Part shown: positions 25,385 through 62,569 of the stretch, piece by piece
How positions within the stretch are numbered: the stretch's first letter is position 1
Layout of the letters: every line of letters starts with the position of its first letter
From: Lamellibrachia columna
Taxonomy: Eukaryota > Annelida > Polychaeta > Sabellida > Siboglinidae
Reading direction: 5' to 3'
NCBI GenBank assembly: GCA_963662155.1
Contig: OY759274.1
Location: 19,549,060-19,613,059, forward strand
Length of the DNA stretch: 64,000 bases
The notes under the pieces: model-generated
Database searches by the model: none
The model's input: the letters and a program-made list of their open reading frames with translations, nothing else
What the model was told of the DNA's origin: nothing
Position numbers and translations under genes: made by a program

Positions 25385-25712
25385 ACACACGGCACGGACG
25401 CTGTATTGGTGGTGTCTGTTGCCTGGACGACGGCCTCACGCGGCACGGACGCTGTATTGGTGGTGTCTGTTGCCTGTACGACGGCCACACACGGCACGGA
25501 CGCTGTATTGGTGGTGTCTGTTGCCTGGACGACGGCCACACACGGCATGGACGCTGTATTGGTGGTGTCTGTTGCCTGGACGACGGCCACACGCGGCACG
25601 GACGCTGTATTGGTGGTGTCTGTTGCCTGTACGACGGCCACACACGGCACGGACGCTGTATTGGTGTTGTCTGTAGCTTGCCCGACGGCCACACACGGCA
25701 CGGACGCGTAGC
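25385..25712. repeat. Minisatellite, 51-bp unit, about 6.5 copies
   Basis: Starts of GGCACGGACGCTGTATTGG recur at 51-bp spacing (25,391; 25,442; 25,493). Because 51 is 3x17, several frames on both strands stay open; these are not treated as genes. Confidence 0.95.
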
Positions 25713-25829
25713 GGGAGGTCAACGTGCGCAGGGACATGTTGTCCGTCAGAAAGGACGAGTGACGGCGAACTGGCGGAGAACGGGCGACATTTACTCATGA
25801 AGCGTGTGTGTGCGCGCGCGCGTGCGTGC

Positions 25830-26102
25830 GTGTGTGCGTGCGTGCTTGTGTGTTTAAATAAGTTCCATTATCAAGACGATACACTACATTACATGACATT
25901 TCACCCGACATAGGCACATGATTCCTGGTATTGCATGGTCCTTAAAACTGCATCCTCAACTGATTTAGCCTATCAAGAGTCCGGTTCTTTGATGTCCTAA
26001 TGTGTTGTGTATGAATAGCTTAAGTAATATCCGCAGTCAGTTTAATTAAAAAGTGCATATTTTGTTCAAATCATCGAACGAATTTACTTTAGTCGTTAGA
26101 TT
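25830..26102 (+). repeat. 273-bp direct repeat, right copy
   Basis: See 23,261-23,533. The constant offset is 2,569 bp. The intervening 2.3 kb contains (TA)n, two LINE remnants, the compound microsatellite and the 51-bp array. Confidence 0.95.
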
Positions 26103-26485
26103 TGGTAAAGCTGAAAATAGTGGATATCCAAAACTGTAAACACTTTATGGGGTCAAGGCTGATCATGGGCGTGACTTCCGCCCTCTCGCCGAACGCATGA
26201 CAAAGTTATGAAATTTCACAAAGGGCGAAATTAGTGAGTTTTCAGCGTTTCCATTTTCACTTCAATATATTCTGCATGCAGAATTAATTAACTTAATAGT
26301 TTGTCTAATGATATCACAAAAAAGTACGTATAAAAGTTGCACACACACGAGCTAGCATGTCGTAGTGGATACTAGGTGGGTTTTAATTTTTGCAAAATGA
26401 ATTTGAAGTGAGACGAGCCAAAGAATCGAATTGATGAGGCGCGTTTAAGATATCACGACCATAGAGGAGATTGGATGGTAATGTG
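26103..26485. other. Gene-free stretch
   Basis: No exon or element recognised. Confidence 0.4.
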
Positions 26486-26518
26486 CGTGTGTGTGTGCGT
26501 GTGCGTGTGCGCGTGGGC

Positions 26519-26612
<94 letters not shown>

Positions 26613-26672
26613 GTGCGAACGAGCGTATGTGTGGGCGTGCGCGTGTGTGTGTGCGCGCGCGTGTGTGTGCGC
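26486..26672. repeat. (GT)n and GC/GT microsatellite
   Basis: A central pure (GT)n of about 85 bp flanked by GTGCGT/GCGCGC variants. Confidence 0.97.
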
Positions 26673-26759
26673 ACACAGTACAACTTCGTTTAAACGGTGA
26701 ACCGGATAGGGGAAACGCCGTGTTGTAGCACATATGCCCCCCACCAATTCAATTTAACG

Positions 26760-26938
26760 GAGACCTTAACTAAGTCTATCTATACAGGAGGTCCTAATTA
26801 CGTCTACCTATGAAGGTAGGCCCTTACAAAGCCTACCTGTGTGAGGATGCTCTAACTAAGCCTACCTGTGTGAGGATGCCCTTACAAAGCCTACCTGTGT
26901 GATGATGCCCTAACTAAGCTTACCTGTGTGAGGATGCC

Positions 26939-26957
<19 letters not shown>
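26760..26957. repeat. 29-bp minisatellite built on the exon 19 end / donor-like site
   Basis: Units of 29 bp carry, on the minus strand, CACAGGTAGGCTTAGTTAG. The first unit is inside exon 19 of the receptor gene, where ACAG|GTAGGC looks like a splice donor and the read-through ends in TAG. About five further copies follow, increasingly degenerate toward 26,760. Confidence 0.9.
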
Positions 26958-52590
<25,633 letters not shown>

Positions 52591-53125
52591 TGACTAAGCA
52601 CAATCCATATATGTGCGTACTACTAAACATTCGTTCGAAACAAAACAACTGCGCCACACACTGATGTTGATAAAAACGTGGTTGAAGCCAACAGACAGCA
52701 CTAATATGAAAGATCTGCTATGGTTATGGTTATGAAGTCTATGAAGATGTTATGAAGTCACTGACTGGCATACATGTATACATGTATAATCTTGGCCTTT
52801 TGAAACCTGTCCAATCGGACTTTTATGCACGGGCAACAGAAACAAGGATATTTATAATAAATGTCACTCTCACACGACCATTAGGTTACAACCTAAGCCC
52901 GGAGCCCACGTTTTGTACGATATAGTTATTCATTCCACTAGCGCATGTCGGCACTAGGTATATTGGATTAGGAAGAGAATGAACGATGGGGCACGAATCA
53001 CATACATAAAACATGGCAGTTCGTTAGTGGCGAGTACTGGAATCGTCGTTGCACATTTATAATGGCTTCATTATTAATGGACGGTGGACCAGTCGTTGCG
53101 TCTGCGGTGCTGGATTTTACCTTAT
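52591..53125. other. 5' flank of the RXFP-like gene
   Basis: The region upstream of the exon 1 ATG. No TATA box or CpG-rich promoter can be assigned with confidence. Confidence 0.35.
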
Positions 53126-53129
53126 CAGT

Positions 53130-53460
53130 CCAGACGACCTACTGTTTATGCTTTATAATTCACGACGACGTACACTGCAAGGCCTGTTTCTACTATATAG
53201 TTCATGACGACGTACTCTGTCGGGCCTGTTTTACTTTATAGCTCACGACGACGTACTCTGTAGAGCCAGCTTGCATTCTATAATTGATGACGACGTATTA
53301 TGTAGGGCCTGTTTCTACTTTACAATTTATGACGACGTACTCTGCAGAGCCTGTTTTACTTCATAGCTCACGACGACGTACTCTGTAGAGCTACTTCTAT
53401 TTTATAATTGATGACGACGTATTATGTAGGGCCTGTTTCTACCTTATAGCTTCTGACGAC
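53130..53460. repeat. About 58-bp degenerate repeat, 5-6 copies
   Basis: ACGACGTACTCTGTAGGGCC and CTGTTTCTACTTTATA blocks recur with variable spacing. Confidence 0.85.
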
Positions 53461-55276
53461 ACACCTTGGGAGGAGACTGAGAGGAGAGAAGGTGACAAGG
53501 CGGAAGGAGACAAGACGTAAGGAAGGAGACGGGAGGGAAGGCGACGGGAGCGAAGGAGACAGGAGGGAAAGCGACGGGACGGAAGGAGACAAGACGTAAT
53601 GAGACGGGACGGAAGGAGACATGAAGGAAGGAGACGGGAAGGAAGGCGAAGGAAGTGAAGGAGACGGGAGCCAAGGCGAAGGGAAAGAAGGAGACAGGAG
53701 GGAAGGCGACGGGACGGAAGGAGACAGGAGGGAAGGCGACGGGAGCGAAGGAGACGGGAGTCAAGGCGAAGGGAACGAAGGCGTTAGGAGTAAAGGCGAC
53801 ACAGGAGCAAGACAACCAGGAGACAGGAGGGAAGGAGACGGGAGGGAAGGAGACGGGAAGGAAGGCGAAGGGAGCGAAGGAGACGGGAGCCAAGGCGAAG
53901 GGAACGAAGGAGACAGGAGGGAAGGCGACGGGACGGAAGGAGACAGGAGGGAAGGCGACGGGAGCGAAGGAGACAGGAGGGATGGCGACGGGACGGAAGG
54001 AGACAAGACGTAAGGAGACGGGACGGAAGGAGACACGAGGGAAGGAGACGGGAAGGAAGGTGAAGGGAGCGAAGGAGACGGGAGCCAAGGCGAAGGGAAC
54101 CAAGGAGACAGGAGGGAAGGCAACGGGAGGGAAGGAGACGGGAGGGAAGGAGACGGGAGGGAAAGAGACAGGAGGGAAGGAGATAGGAGGGAAGGAGACA
54201 GGAGGGACAGGTGACAAGTTGACGGGCGAGAAGGACATGCTGCTAAGTGACACGACTGCATGACAGAATATAACGGAAGGGAACCAACACAAGAGCTACT
54301 CTGAGGTAGTGATAGAGGGGGTGAGGAGGACACCGGGTTTTTTTTTGTGGGGGACTCGATAGTTAGGAAAACTGACAGAGCGCTAAAAAAGGGGACGACG
54401 TGGTAGTTTGCTTTCCACGGGCAAAAATAGAGGCTATCACAGAAAGGGTGGAGAAACTCATGGGTCCAGGCAATCTAATGTACTTAAGCACTAACAACGC
54501 TGAGAGAGAGGGTAACAACTGTCGTAGTTAAGAAATACAGGCAATTAGTAGCAGACAATTAAGCAGACACTAGTTGAGTAGATACTTATGTCAGGGATTT
54601 GACCAGTACTATAAAGCAGAGGTCAGGGTTATCGAAATTGCCGGAGAATGACAATTAACACCCTAGTTCAATTCACACCCTAGTTCAGTAGCTGTGTAGG
54701 GAAGAAGAAGTTGAATTTATGGAGTTGTGGGGATGTTTTGTTGGGAGGGCAGATATGTACAAGTGTACAAGCTTGGAAACAATATCGTATGAAGGATATA
54801 AATACACTTGAACGAATACAGAGGAGAGCAACTAAAATGATTGCAGAAATGAGAGACCTTAGTTATGAAGAACGCCTAAGAGAATATGGTTTTACAACCC
54901 TAGAAAAAAAATGAGGTTAAGAGGAGATCAAATTGACTTTTCTAATATATTGGATGGGTATGAAAATATTGGTAGAATTTTTTTTCTCACTCAAAAAAGA
55001 TAGTAGAACTAGAGGACACAAGGTAACATTAGTAAAGGATAAGCGTAGATTGGATATCAAAAAGTACTCTTTCTCACAGAGGGCAATAAATTAATGGAAC
55101 AAATGATCTGCAGATTGTGTAAATGCTAGCACAGTGAATAATGTTTAAACACAAGGTTGACACATATCTCAGGAGGGCGGATTACACATGATGTTGGACT
55201 CTCGATAAGCCAATGGCTTCCTTGTCCACTAGCCATCTTGGCCTTTGTCTTGGATGGCAATCTTATTAAATCTTGT
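53460..55276 (+). mobile_element. CR1 LINE with expanded ORF1 repeat and internal deletion
   Basis: From 53,655 a 202-codon frame encodes basic pentapeptides (KETGG, KATGR, KAKGT) in about 38 repeats and ends GDKLTGEKDMLLSDTTA. A second frame then shows the start of the SGNH/GDSL esterase-like domain of CR1 ORF1 (VGDSIVRKTDRALKKGDDVV, FPRAKIEAITERVEKLMGPG). After a deletion the RT C-terminus follows (WKQYRMKDINTLERIQRRAT, EMRDLSYEERLREYG, SLKKDSRTRGHKVTLVKD), then the standard 3' end with AATCTTATTAAATCTTGTT. Inactive. The first 760 bp are almost entirely purine on the plus strand. Confidence 0.88.
53470..54205. repeat. 15-bp polypurine minisatellite in CR1 ORF1
   Basis: Units GAAGGAGACGGGAGG / GAAGGCGACGGGAGC, period 15 bp, about 48 copies. 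The related CR1 fragment at 28.97 kb has only about four. Confidence 0.95.
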
Positions 55277-55279
55277 TTG

Positions 55280-55944
55280 ATGAACTATGTAGGCCCTGTC
55301 TCTTCTTTATCGTTGTTACACATGGCGATTGTAAAACATGTGAAGGCTTTTCTGATTGCACTTGTTTTTCTTAGCGCGTCGGGATTCACAAACGCATGTT
55401 TCGGATCACAACATTAGTGGATGGTTTACGTTGCTTAGAAATGCCATTTTCATTAATTAGGACGGATTAAGTAATATCGATGATAGTCTTTAAAATCTGT
55501 TCTGTCGCCATTAAAAATTAATTCGATAGATTAATATCCATGCCCCTTAACGACATACTATTAGCAGTTTCGTTTCACTTATGGCAGCTTTGCCGTCTGC
55601 ACTGGCGTGGCCTGGAAGCGGGATGTCTGAAAAAAGCATTAGCTTTATCGAGTTAAACTGTCGATTGCATAAAAGCGACGCACCGGGAAACCGTCGTTTT
55701 CACGACGCCCCAGTCTCCATGTTAATGGAGCAAGCGAATTCAATGTCTTGACAAAGACAAATCAAATCGCACCATGTATTCTCTACACGCGGGAAGTTGA
55801 TGTACCAAAACATCTGAAATGCTGTGTTTCTTTTACAACATATTCTACATTAATTTAGTAACGAATGCCGATCATATATGGCGTTGTTTATTTACGTCAC
55901 GAGCTTTGCTTTGCACTAACGCATTGCATAACGGATAAGATTGA
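55280..55944. other. Gene-free stretch
   Basis: No recognisable element. Confidence 0.4.
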
Positions 55945-56090
55945 ACAAAATTAGACAAGATTGCCATCCAAATGAAAATATCCAGATGGTAAGTGGACAA
56001 GGAAGTCAGAGCCCGCCAATTATTCATAAATATATGTATAACTCGCTCTTATGATATATTTGCAAATTTCGTTTTTACACATATTCGTGC
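55945..56090 (-). mobile_element. CR1 3'-end scrap
   Basis: ACAAGATTGCCATCCA, AGTGGACAAGGAAG and GCCCGCC blocks match the 3' end of the 48.1-kb CR1. Confidence 0.8.
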
Positions 56091-56097
56091 TGCTCAC

Positions 56098-56330
56098 TGA
56101 ACGACAGTTTAAACAGGTAGGCTTCTGTTAGCCGACAACTTGAACTGTTCAGCCTAGGATGGACGACAGTTTGAACATGTCACCCTAGATGGAACGACGA
56201 CAGTTTTACCAGGTCAGCCTAATTTAGACGACAGCTTCAGTTATAAAGTCAGCCTAGGATGAACGACAGTTTGACCAGGTCAGCCTAGGTTGGACGACGG
56301 GGCGCTTTCTGAAAGATGACAACAGACGAC
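56098..56330. repeat. About 37-bp degenerate repeat, 5-6 copies
   Basis: ACGACAGTTTGACCAGGTCA and GCCTAGGATGGA blocks recur. Confidence 0.85.
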
Positions 56331-56469
56331 AGTTTACCTGCCGTCTCGCATGTGAGGCCTAGTCATGGAATAAATACTCATTCCTACAGACGCACGCGAC
56401 GTCAGCCAGAGCGGAATGAAGTTGTACATCCGACATATCTGTAGCATTGTCCTAAGAACATGTGCGAGT

Positions 56470-57525
56470 CTTGGACAACAGTGGTACACATGGACGACAG
56501 TGGTACATCTGGGCGACAGTGGTACACATGGACGACAGTGGTACATCTGGACGACAGTGGTACATCTGGACGAGAGTGGTATACATGGACGACGGAGGTA
56601 CATCTGGACGAAAGTGGTACACATGGACGACAGTGGTACACGTGGACGACAGTGGTACATATGGACGACAGTGGTACACATGGACGACAGTGGTACACAT
56701 GGACGACAGTGGTACATCTGGACGACAGTGGTACACATGGACGACAGTGGTACATCTGGACGACAGTGGTACATCTGGACGACAGTGGTACACCTGGACG
56801 ACAGTGGTACACATGGACGACAGTGGTACACATGGACTACAGTGGTACACATGGACGACAGTGGTAGACATGGACGACAGTGGTACATCTGGACGACAGT
56901 GGTACACATGGACGACAATGGTACACATGGACGACAGTGGTACATCTGGACGACAGAGGTACACATGGACGACAGTGGTACATCTGGACGACAGTGGTAC
57001 ATCTGGACGACAGTGGTACACATGGACGACAGTGGTACACATGGACGACAGTGGTACATCTGGACGACAGTGGTACATCTGGACGACAGTGGTACATCTG
57101 GACGACAGTGGTACACATGGACGACAATGGTACACATGGACGACAGTGGTACATCTGGACGACAGAGGTACACATGGACGACAGTGGTACATCTGGACGA
57201 CAGTGGTACATCTGGACGACAGTGGTACACATGGACGACAATGGTACACATGGACGACAGTGGTACATCTGGACGACAGAGGTACACATGGACGACAGTG
57301 GTACACATGGACGACAGAGGTACACATGGACGACAGTGGTACACATGGACGACAGTGGTACATCTGGACGACAGTGGTACATCTGGACAACAGTGGTACA
57401 TCTGGACCACAGAGGTACACATGGACGACAGTGGTACACATGGACGACAGTGGTACATCTGGACGACAGTGGTACATCTGGACGACAGTGGTACACCTGG
57501 ACGACAGTGGTACACCTGGACGTCC
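56470..57525 (+). repeat. 19-bp minisatellite, about 55 copies
   Basis: The unit GGTACATCTGGACGACAGT and its GGTACACATGG variant are in near-perfect register. No stop occurs in any of the six frames, giving overlapping open frames of 220-390 codons on both strands. These are not accepted as genes. Confidence 0.97.
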
Positions 57526-57539
57526 GCGACATCTTAGTA

Positions 57540-58475
57540 TTGCGATAATGGGATGGGATTATTTCGATTACTATTCAACTAAAACCGTTGTATAGGCGAA
57601 TAGCAATGACAATGGCCGAAACATCTATTTTAGGGTCTTGCAAGCAGTATTAATAGGGACCCACACGTAGAGCTGGGTATGGCTTCCGTCGTTCGATGTT
57701 TCTTTAGTTACAATATAATCCTCAGTTACAACACCATCCTCTGTCTATGTGTCTTTGTTTACAGCCATCTCCGTCCGTTTCGTCTCAGACTCATTTCTGT
57801 AGATCCAGTGTCAACTACGATCAACTAGCCAAGGCAAACGTGGCCGTCTACATATACTATGAAAAAACGATATTCACCCTTTCGAACGGTAACCGATCTA
57901 ATTATCAAAGTCAATTCTTTCGATGAATAGAACAACAGTATGCACTATTCTATTAAACCGACTGCACATGTTACTTAAACTATTCACACATTACACATTT
58001 GAAAATCAAATAAAAAAATAATATAAGCGCAGCACAACATAGCAATGACAACGGATTTGGTGGTTACCTTGGGCGCGGTCCGTAGTCAACGATATGCTAT
58101 CGTCTGTCATCTTTGAGCACATTACGTTTTGTAATAGAAATATCAAACGCCGCAACACTGCTCAATATCCTCGTCCGACAAACCGGTTGTGTAACGGCCG
58201 ATTTCTCATCGCCTTACCATCGTTCGTGGTCGCAACAGCGCCAATAATATCGACCGATCACGTGACATCTTCCCAGCGTCAATAAGTGTTCGCCTCCTGG
58301 CGTCAGTGGCGCGAACGTCTTTGGTCGAGTCACGTCTTTTCATGGGAGGAAATACTATCTGATCAGCATTCAACTGACCTTTCACGTTGGACAATAAGTG
58401 ACACAAGAGAACAGCACAAACATCGCAGTCGTTGTCGTGGTCGTCTCGCTGTTTCCGTCGGCCGTGTGTAACACT
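57540..58475. other. Spacer between inverted 19-bp arrays
   Basis: Unique-looking; no exon with splice context recognised. Confidence 0.4.
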
Positions 58476-58479
58476 ATCG

Positions 58480-59515
58480 CCCATTTGTACAACTGTTGCC
58501 CATGTGTAACACTGTCATACATGTGTACCACTGTCGTCCATACGTACCGCTGTCGTCCGTGTGTACCACTGTCGTCCATGTGTACCACTGTCGTCCAGGT
58601 GTACCACTGTGGTCCATGTGTACCACTGTCGTCCAGGTGTACCACTGTCGTCCAGTTGTACCACTGTGGTCCATGTGCACCAATGTCGTCCAGGTGTACC
58701 ATTGTCACCCAGGTGTACCACTGTCGTCCATATGTACCACTGTCGTCATTATATATCACTGTCGTCCATGTGTACCACTGTCGTCATTGTGTATCACTGT
58801 CATCAAGGTTTACCACTGTCGTCCATGTGTACCATTGTCGTCATTGTGTATCACTGTCGTCCAGGTGTACCACTGTGGTCCATGTGCACCAACGTCGTCA
58901 TTGTGTATCACTGTCGTCCAGATGTACCACTGTCGTCCATGTGTACCGCTGTCGTCCATGTGTACCACTGCCGTCCAGGTGTACCACTGTCGTCCATATG
59001 TACCACTGTCGTCATTGTGTATCACTGTCGTCCATGTGTACCACTGTCGTCATTGTGTATCACTGTTGTCCAGGTGTACCACTGTCGTCATTGTGTATCA
59101 CTGTTGTCCAGGTGTACCACGGTCGTCATTGTGTATCACTGTTGTCCAGGTGTACCACTGTCGTCAATATATACAACTGTCGTCATTGTATATCACTGTC
59201 GTCCATGTGTACCACTGTGGTCCATGTGCACCAATGTCGTCCATATGTACCACTGTCGTCATTGTGTACCACTGTCGTCATTGTGTATCACTGTCGTCCA
59301 TATGTACCACTGTTGTCCATATGTACCACTGTCGTCATTGTGTATCACTGTCGTTCAGGTGTACCACTGTCGTCCATGTGTACCACTGTCGTCCAGGTGT
59401 ACCACTGTCGTCCAGGTGTATCACTGTCGTCCATGTGTACCACTGTGGTCCATGTGCACCAATGTCGTCATGGTGTACCACTGTCTTCCATGTGTATCAA
59501 TGTTGTTCATCTGGG
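58480..59515 (-). repeat. 19-bp minisatellite, inverted relative to 56.5-57.5 kb, about 54 copies
   Basis: The unit CCACTGTCGTCCATGTGTA is the reverse complement of the array at 56,470-57,525. It has extra variants (TCATTGTGTATCACTG) arranged in a higher-order pattern. Confidence 0.97.
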
Positions 59516-59644
59516 ACCACTTGGGGCTCTTTGTGTTCTTTTACGATATAAGTTTTTCATCATCTCCTTTATGTCTCGCGAACGCCACAACATCACAATT
59601 AGCAAAGTCTTGGTGAACGTTTATAAGACCTTCCGTGAGAGTTA

Positions 59645-59895
59645 AAACGGCCAAAGGTACTTTACACTTCACCCCCTGGCAGTTCTGTCCATTCCAACGC
59701 CATTTCGACTTCTCTGGGAAGCATTCACCCACGCTGCAAGTAGAGCGCGTTCGTTCGTTCACATACCCACCACCATCAGGTAACGGGTTGAACGATATTG
59801 CTTAAGCTTCGAAACGGAAGATAGAGGGTTCGAACCCGGGTTCTTTCGATTGATAGCCCGACATTCTAACTACTCCGCCACAGCGCCTCATATAA
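59645..59895 (-). mobile_element. tRNA-derived SINE, full head and body
   Basis: On the minus strand an A-box-like TGGCGGAGTAGT and a B box GGTTCGAACCC head the element, followed by GTGAACGAACGAACGCGC, GCAGCGTGGGTGAATGCTTC and GTGAAGTGTAAAGT. Same family as the copies at 0.5 and 61 kb. Confidence 0.82.
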
Positions 59896-59914
59896 CGGCA
59901 TGATGTGTCTGTAA

Positions 59915-60390
59915 TACCTTCCGTGACATTTATAGCGGCCTAATGCGTCTATAAGACCTTCCGTGACAGCTAAGACGGCTTAATGTGTCTATAAGACCTT
60001 CCGTGACAGTTAAGACTTCTTAATGTGTTGATCAGACCTTCCGTGATAGTCAGAACGGCCTAAATGTGTCTATAAGACCTTCCGTGACAGCTAAGACGGC
60101 TTAATGTGTCTATAAGACCTTCCGTAAAAGTTAAGACGGCTTAATGTGTTAATCAGACCTTCCGTGATAGTCAGAACGGCCTATTGTATCTATATGAGAC
60201 CTTCCACTATATTTAGAATGGCCTACGGTGTCTTCCTTTCCCTGATTTTCGTAGTCATAAGACTTTCCGTGAAAGTTAAGACGGGTTAATGTGTTGATCA
60301 GACATTCCGTGATAGTCAGAACGGCCTATTGTGTCTATATGAGACCTTCCACGATGTTTAGAATGGCCTACCGTGTCATCCTTTCCCTGA
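59915..60390. repeat. About 40-bp minisatellite, about 10 degenerate copies
   Basis: TCTATAAGACCTTCCGTGAC and AGTTAAGACGGCTTAATGTG repeat with drift; one related unit lies at 59,618 beside the SINE. Confidence 0.9.
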
Positions 60391-60960
60391 TTTTCTTAGT
60401 CACATATCAATGTTTAGGTGCTCCATCAATGAAAATTATGATTATAATAATAACTTTGATACTTATACTGCGCCGCGTGTCCCGGTGAAATCGGTCAAAG
60501 GCGCTAGTAAAGTTAAAATGCGTAAAATAAGTGTATATAAAATAAGTTAACATATGTTAGATAAATAACCATTATCGTTCAAGGTGGTATCGCGGGATAG
60601 TCGACAAACTGTGGTCGGTGGATCTCAATGATCGGGTCGGATGTATTGGTTGTCGGCATTGTTCTAGGGCCATCCTATGATAGGTCAACATATCTCTCGT
60701 AACGATCCAGTCTCTCGTTGCTCTTGTAGAGGCGACAACTGGGACATGTTCACCTGAATGTGAAAGATCTTCATCGACGTACGTCTGCTCCTACAGTTTA
60801 CTTGACGCACAGTCAATTTGTATTCCTTCTAGTTCCTATTTCGAATCAACGACAATGGCATATCTGATGCAGTGACGCGAAAACTTACCGAATACGTTTG
60901 TTGTTTGCGGCATGCTTTGTGTAGGATATTTCTTTCAAGATAAACATGTCTGGTACATGG
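60391..60960. other. Gene-free stretch
   Basis: Has an AATAATAACTTTGATACTTA-type retroposon tail near 60,440. Nothing else recognised. Confidence 0.4.
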
Positions 60961-60961
60961 G

Positions 60962-61295
60962 GGGGCGTATTGGTTAGAACATCGGGGGGGGGGGGGCGGT
61001 GGCGTAGTGGTTAGAACATTGGACCCTCAATCGAAAGAACCCGCGTTGGAATTCTCTTGGTGTCATTTCGAAGCTTTGCAATTTCGCTCAGTCTACGTTC
61101 CCTCAGTTCCCTCGGCTGTATATGTGAACGAATAGTCTTCGCGCAGTAACTGCAGCGTGGCTGAATGTTTCCCAGAGAAGCCGAGTTGACGTTAGAATGA
61201 GCAGGTCTAGTCAGGGAGTGAAGTGTAAAGCGCTTTGAACAGTCCCACGGACTGGGTACCGCGCTATGTAAGAATGTACCATTACCTTTATATCA
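60962..61295 (+). mobile_element. tRNA-derived SINE
   Basis: The A box TGGCGTAGTGGTTAGAACAT follows a G-rich run and is itself preceded by a second partial head (GGCGTATTGGTTAGAACAT). The body GTGAACGAATAG, GCAGCGTGGCTGAATG, GTGAAGTGTAAAGCGC and tail TTTGAACAGTCCCACGG match the other copies. The B box is decayed (GCGTTGGAATTC). Confidence 0.8.
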
Positions 61296-61359
61296 ACAGG
61301 CAGCAAATTCCAAAAAAAGAAAGAAAAAGTTAGCTGTACGTGTCCATATCGCGTGACAT

Positions 61360-62160
61360 TTGACAGATCAAAGCACTAATACTGTCCACGGTGCTCAATG
61401 GAGTTGCCGCATGGACACTCTAGCAATAGGAATTTACGAAATTGCATGCCTTACAGATTTAACAAGAAGCCCCATATGGCGAGCCATCTTCAATCAATTA
61501 TGTGTAAATAAGTTATTTAGAGATGACAACCAGAAAGGACATACTTAAAATAGTACGAGCGTGGAACCGCTCCACACGGCAGATCGCACCAAATCTAAAT
61601 ATCAGGGCAAGATTCCTCACCCGCGTATTTTTGGTTAGAATAATAACCATCATTTATCCGTGCAAGACTAGGCTCGCACGCACGAACGCACGCACGAACG
61701 CACGCACAAAAGCATATTTAAATTATTCTTTCGTGATCATTTGTGTGTCTTGGTTGTGTTATGGATAATAGTTTATATACCCCTTCAATCTGATGTTTTA
61801 AAATAAATTAATTTGAATGACTTTTACCAATTTAGACCCAAACGAGTTGGATGCTATCGAGGTGAATTGCATTATAATTAATTCAAACCTATAGTTATTA
61901 TGACAAGATATGTATGCTGGTGTGACGGAATAACACTATGTGAGAATCCGTGTAAAATCAAAGCACTAATACTCTCTGTCGCGTGGACACTTAACCAAAT
62001 GGAAGTTGCGAAATTGCATGCCTTACAGATTTATCAAGATTTAACAAGATTGTCATCCACGGCAAAAGCCCGATATGGCAATCAAGAGATGAAGAGATGA
62101 CATAGTCAGAAAGAACATACTTCAAATAGCACACATCCCGAGCATGGAACATTTTTTTAT
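61360..62160. repeat. Dispersed duplication with CR1 3'-end scrap
   Basis: ATCAAAGCACTAATACT, GCGAAATTGCATGCCTTACA and GACATACTTAAAATAG-type blocks occur at about 61,368-61,560 and again at 61,958-62,135. The second copy contains TCAAGATTTAACAAGATTG, the CR1 3' end. Confidence 0.75.
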
Positions 62161-62164
62161 GCAA

Positions 62165-62330
62165 ATAAATCTCAGCTGGATAGGTCACGTGGCTCGTATG
62201 GATGACGATAGCCTTTCAAATGACATTATATACACTCTCATCTTTTGGAAGGGACTAGAAACGGAAGTCGCCTCAAATAAGATTCAAAGATGTAGTGAAG
62301 CGAAACGTGAAGAAGAATACTACTAAAAGC
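62165..62330 (+). mobile_element. LINE RT C-terminal scrap
   Basis: LSWIGHVARMDDDSLSNDII resembles the W-x-GHV-x-RM motif in the C-terminal region of Nimb/RTE-type RTs. Confidence 0.6.
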
Positions 62331-62569
62331 AATGGTACTCATTTGTTCAAAAAAGACCGACCTGGTGAGGACTAAATTTAACCAATCCAATAAATGTCTT
62401 ACTCACAAGCGTATAACGATAAAATAATTATAATGAATATGAATTTTTTATATTTATTTTACTGGTTTCTTTCGTGTAATCAACAAGATAAATGAAAGCT
62501 AATCGAAGTGTTGGCTTCTGTGTAAACAAGTTAAAGGTGCGTCTTATGTAGTGCGGTATACAGCAAAAT
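62331..62569. other. Gene-free stretch
   Basis: Nothing recognised. Confidence 0.4.

Noticed and set aside
25315..25800. 161-codon Cys/Gly/His-rich frame
   Set aside because: 51-bp repeat, open in several frames on both strands.
56334..57595. Six overlapping frames of 220-390 codons
   Set aside because: The 19-bp repeat contains no stop in any phase, so all frames are open; there is no start context, splicing or domain.
58398..59645. 415-codon cysteine-rich frame
   Set aside because: Same 19-bp repeat in reverse; the regular Cys pattern is imposed by the repeat and is not evidence of a secreted protein.
59780..59895. A functional tRNA gene
   Set aside because: A and B boxes are present but no cloverleaf forms; the SINE body follows directly.
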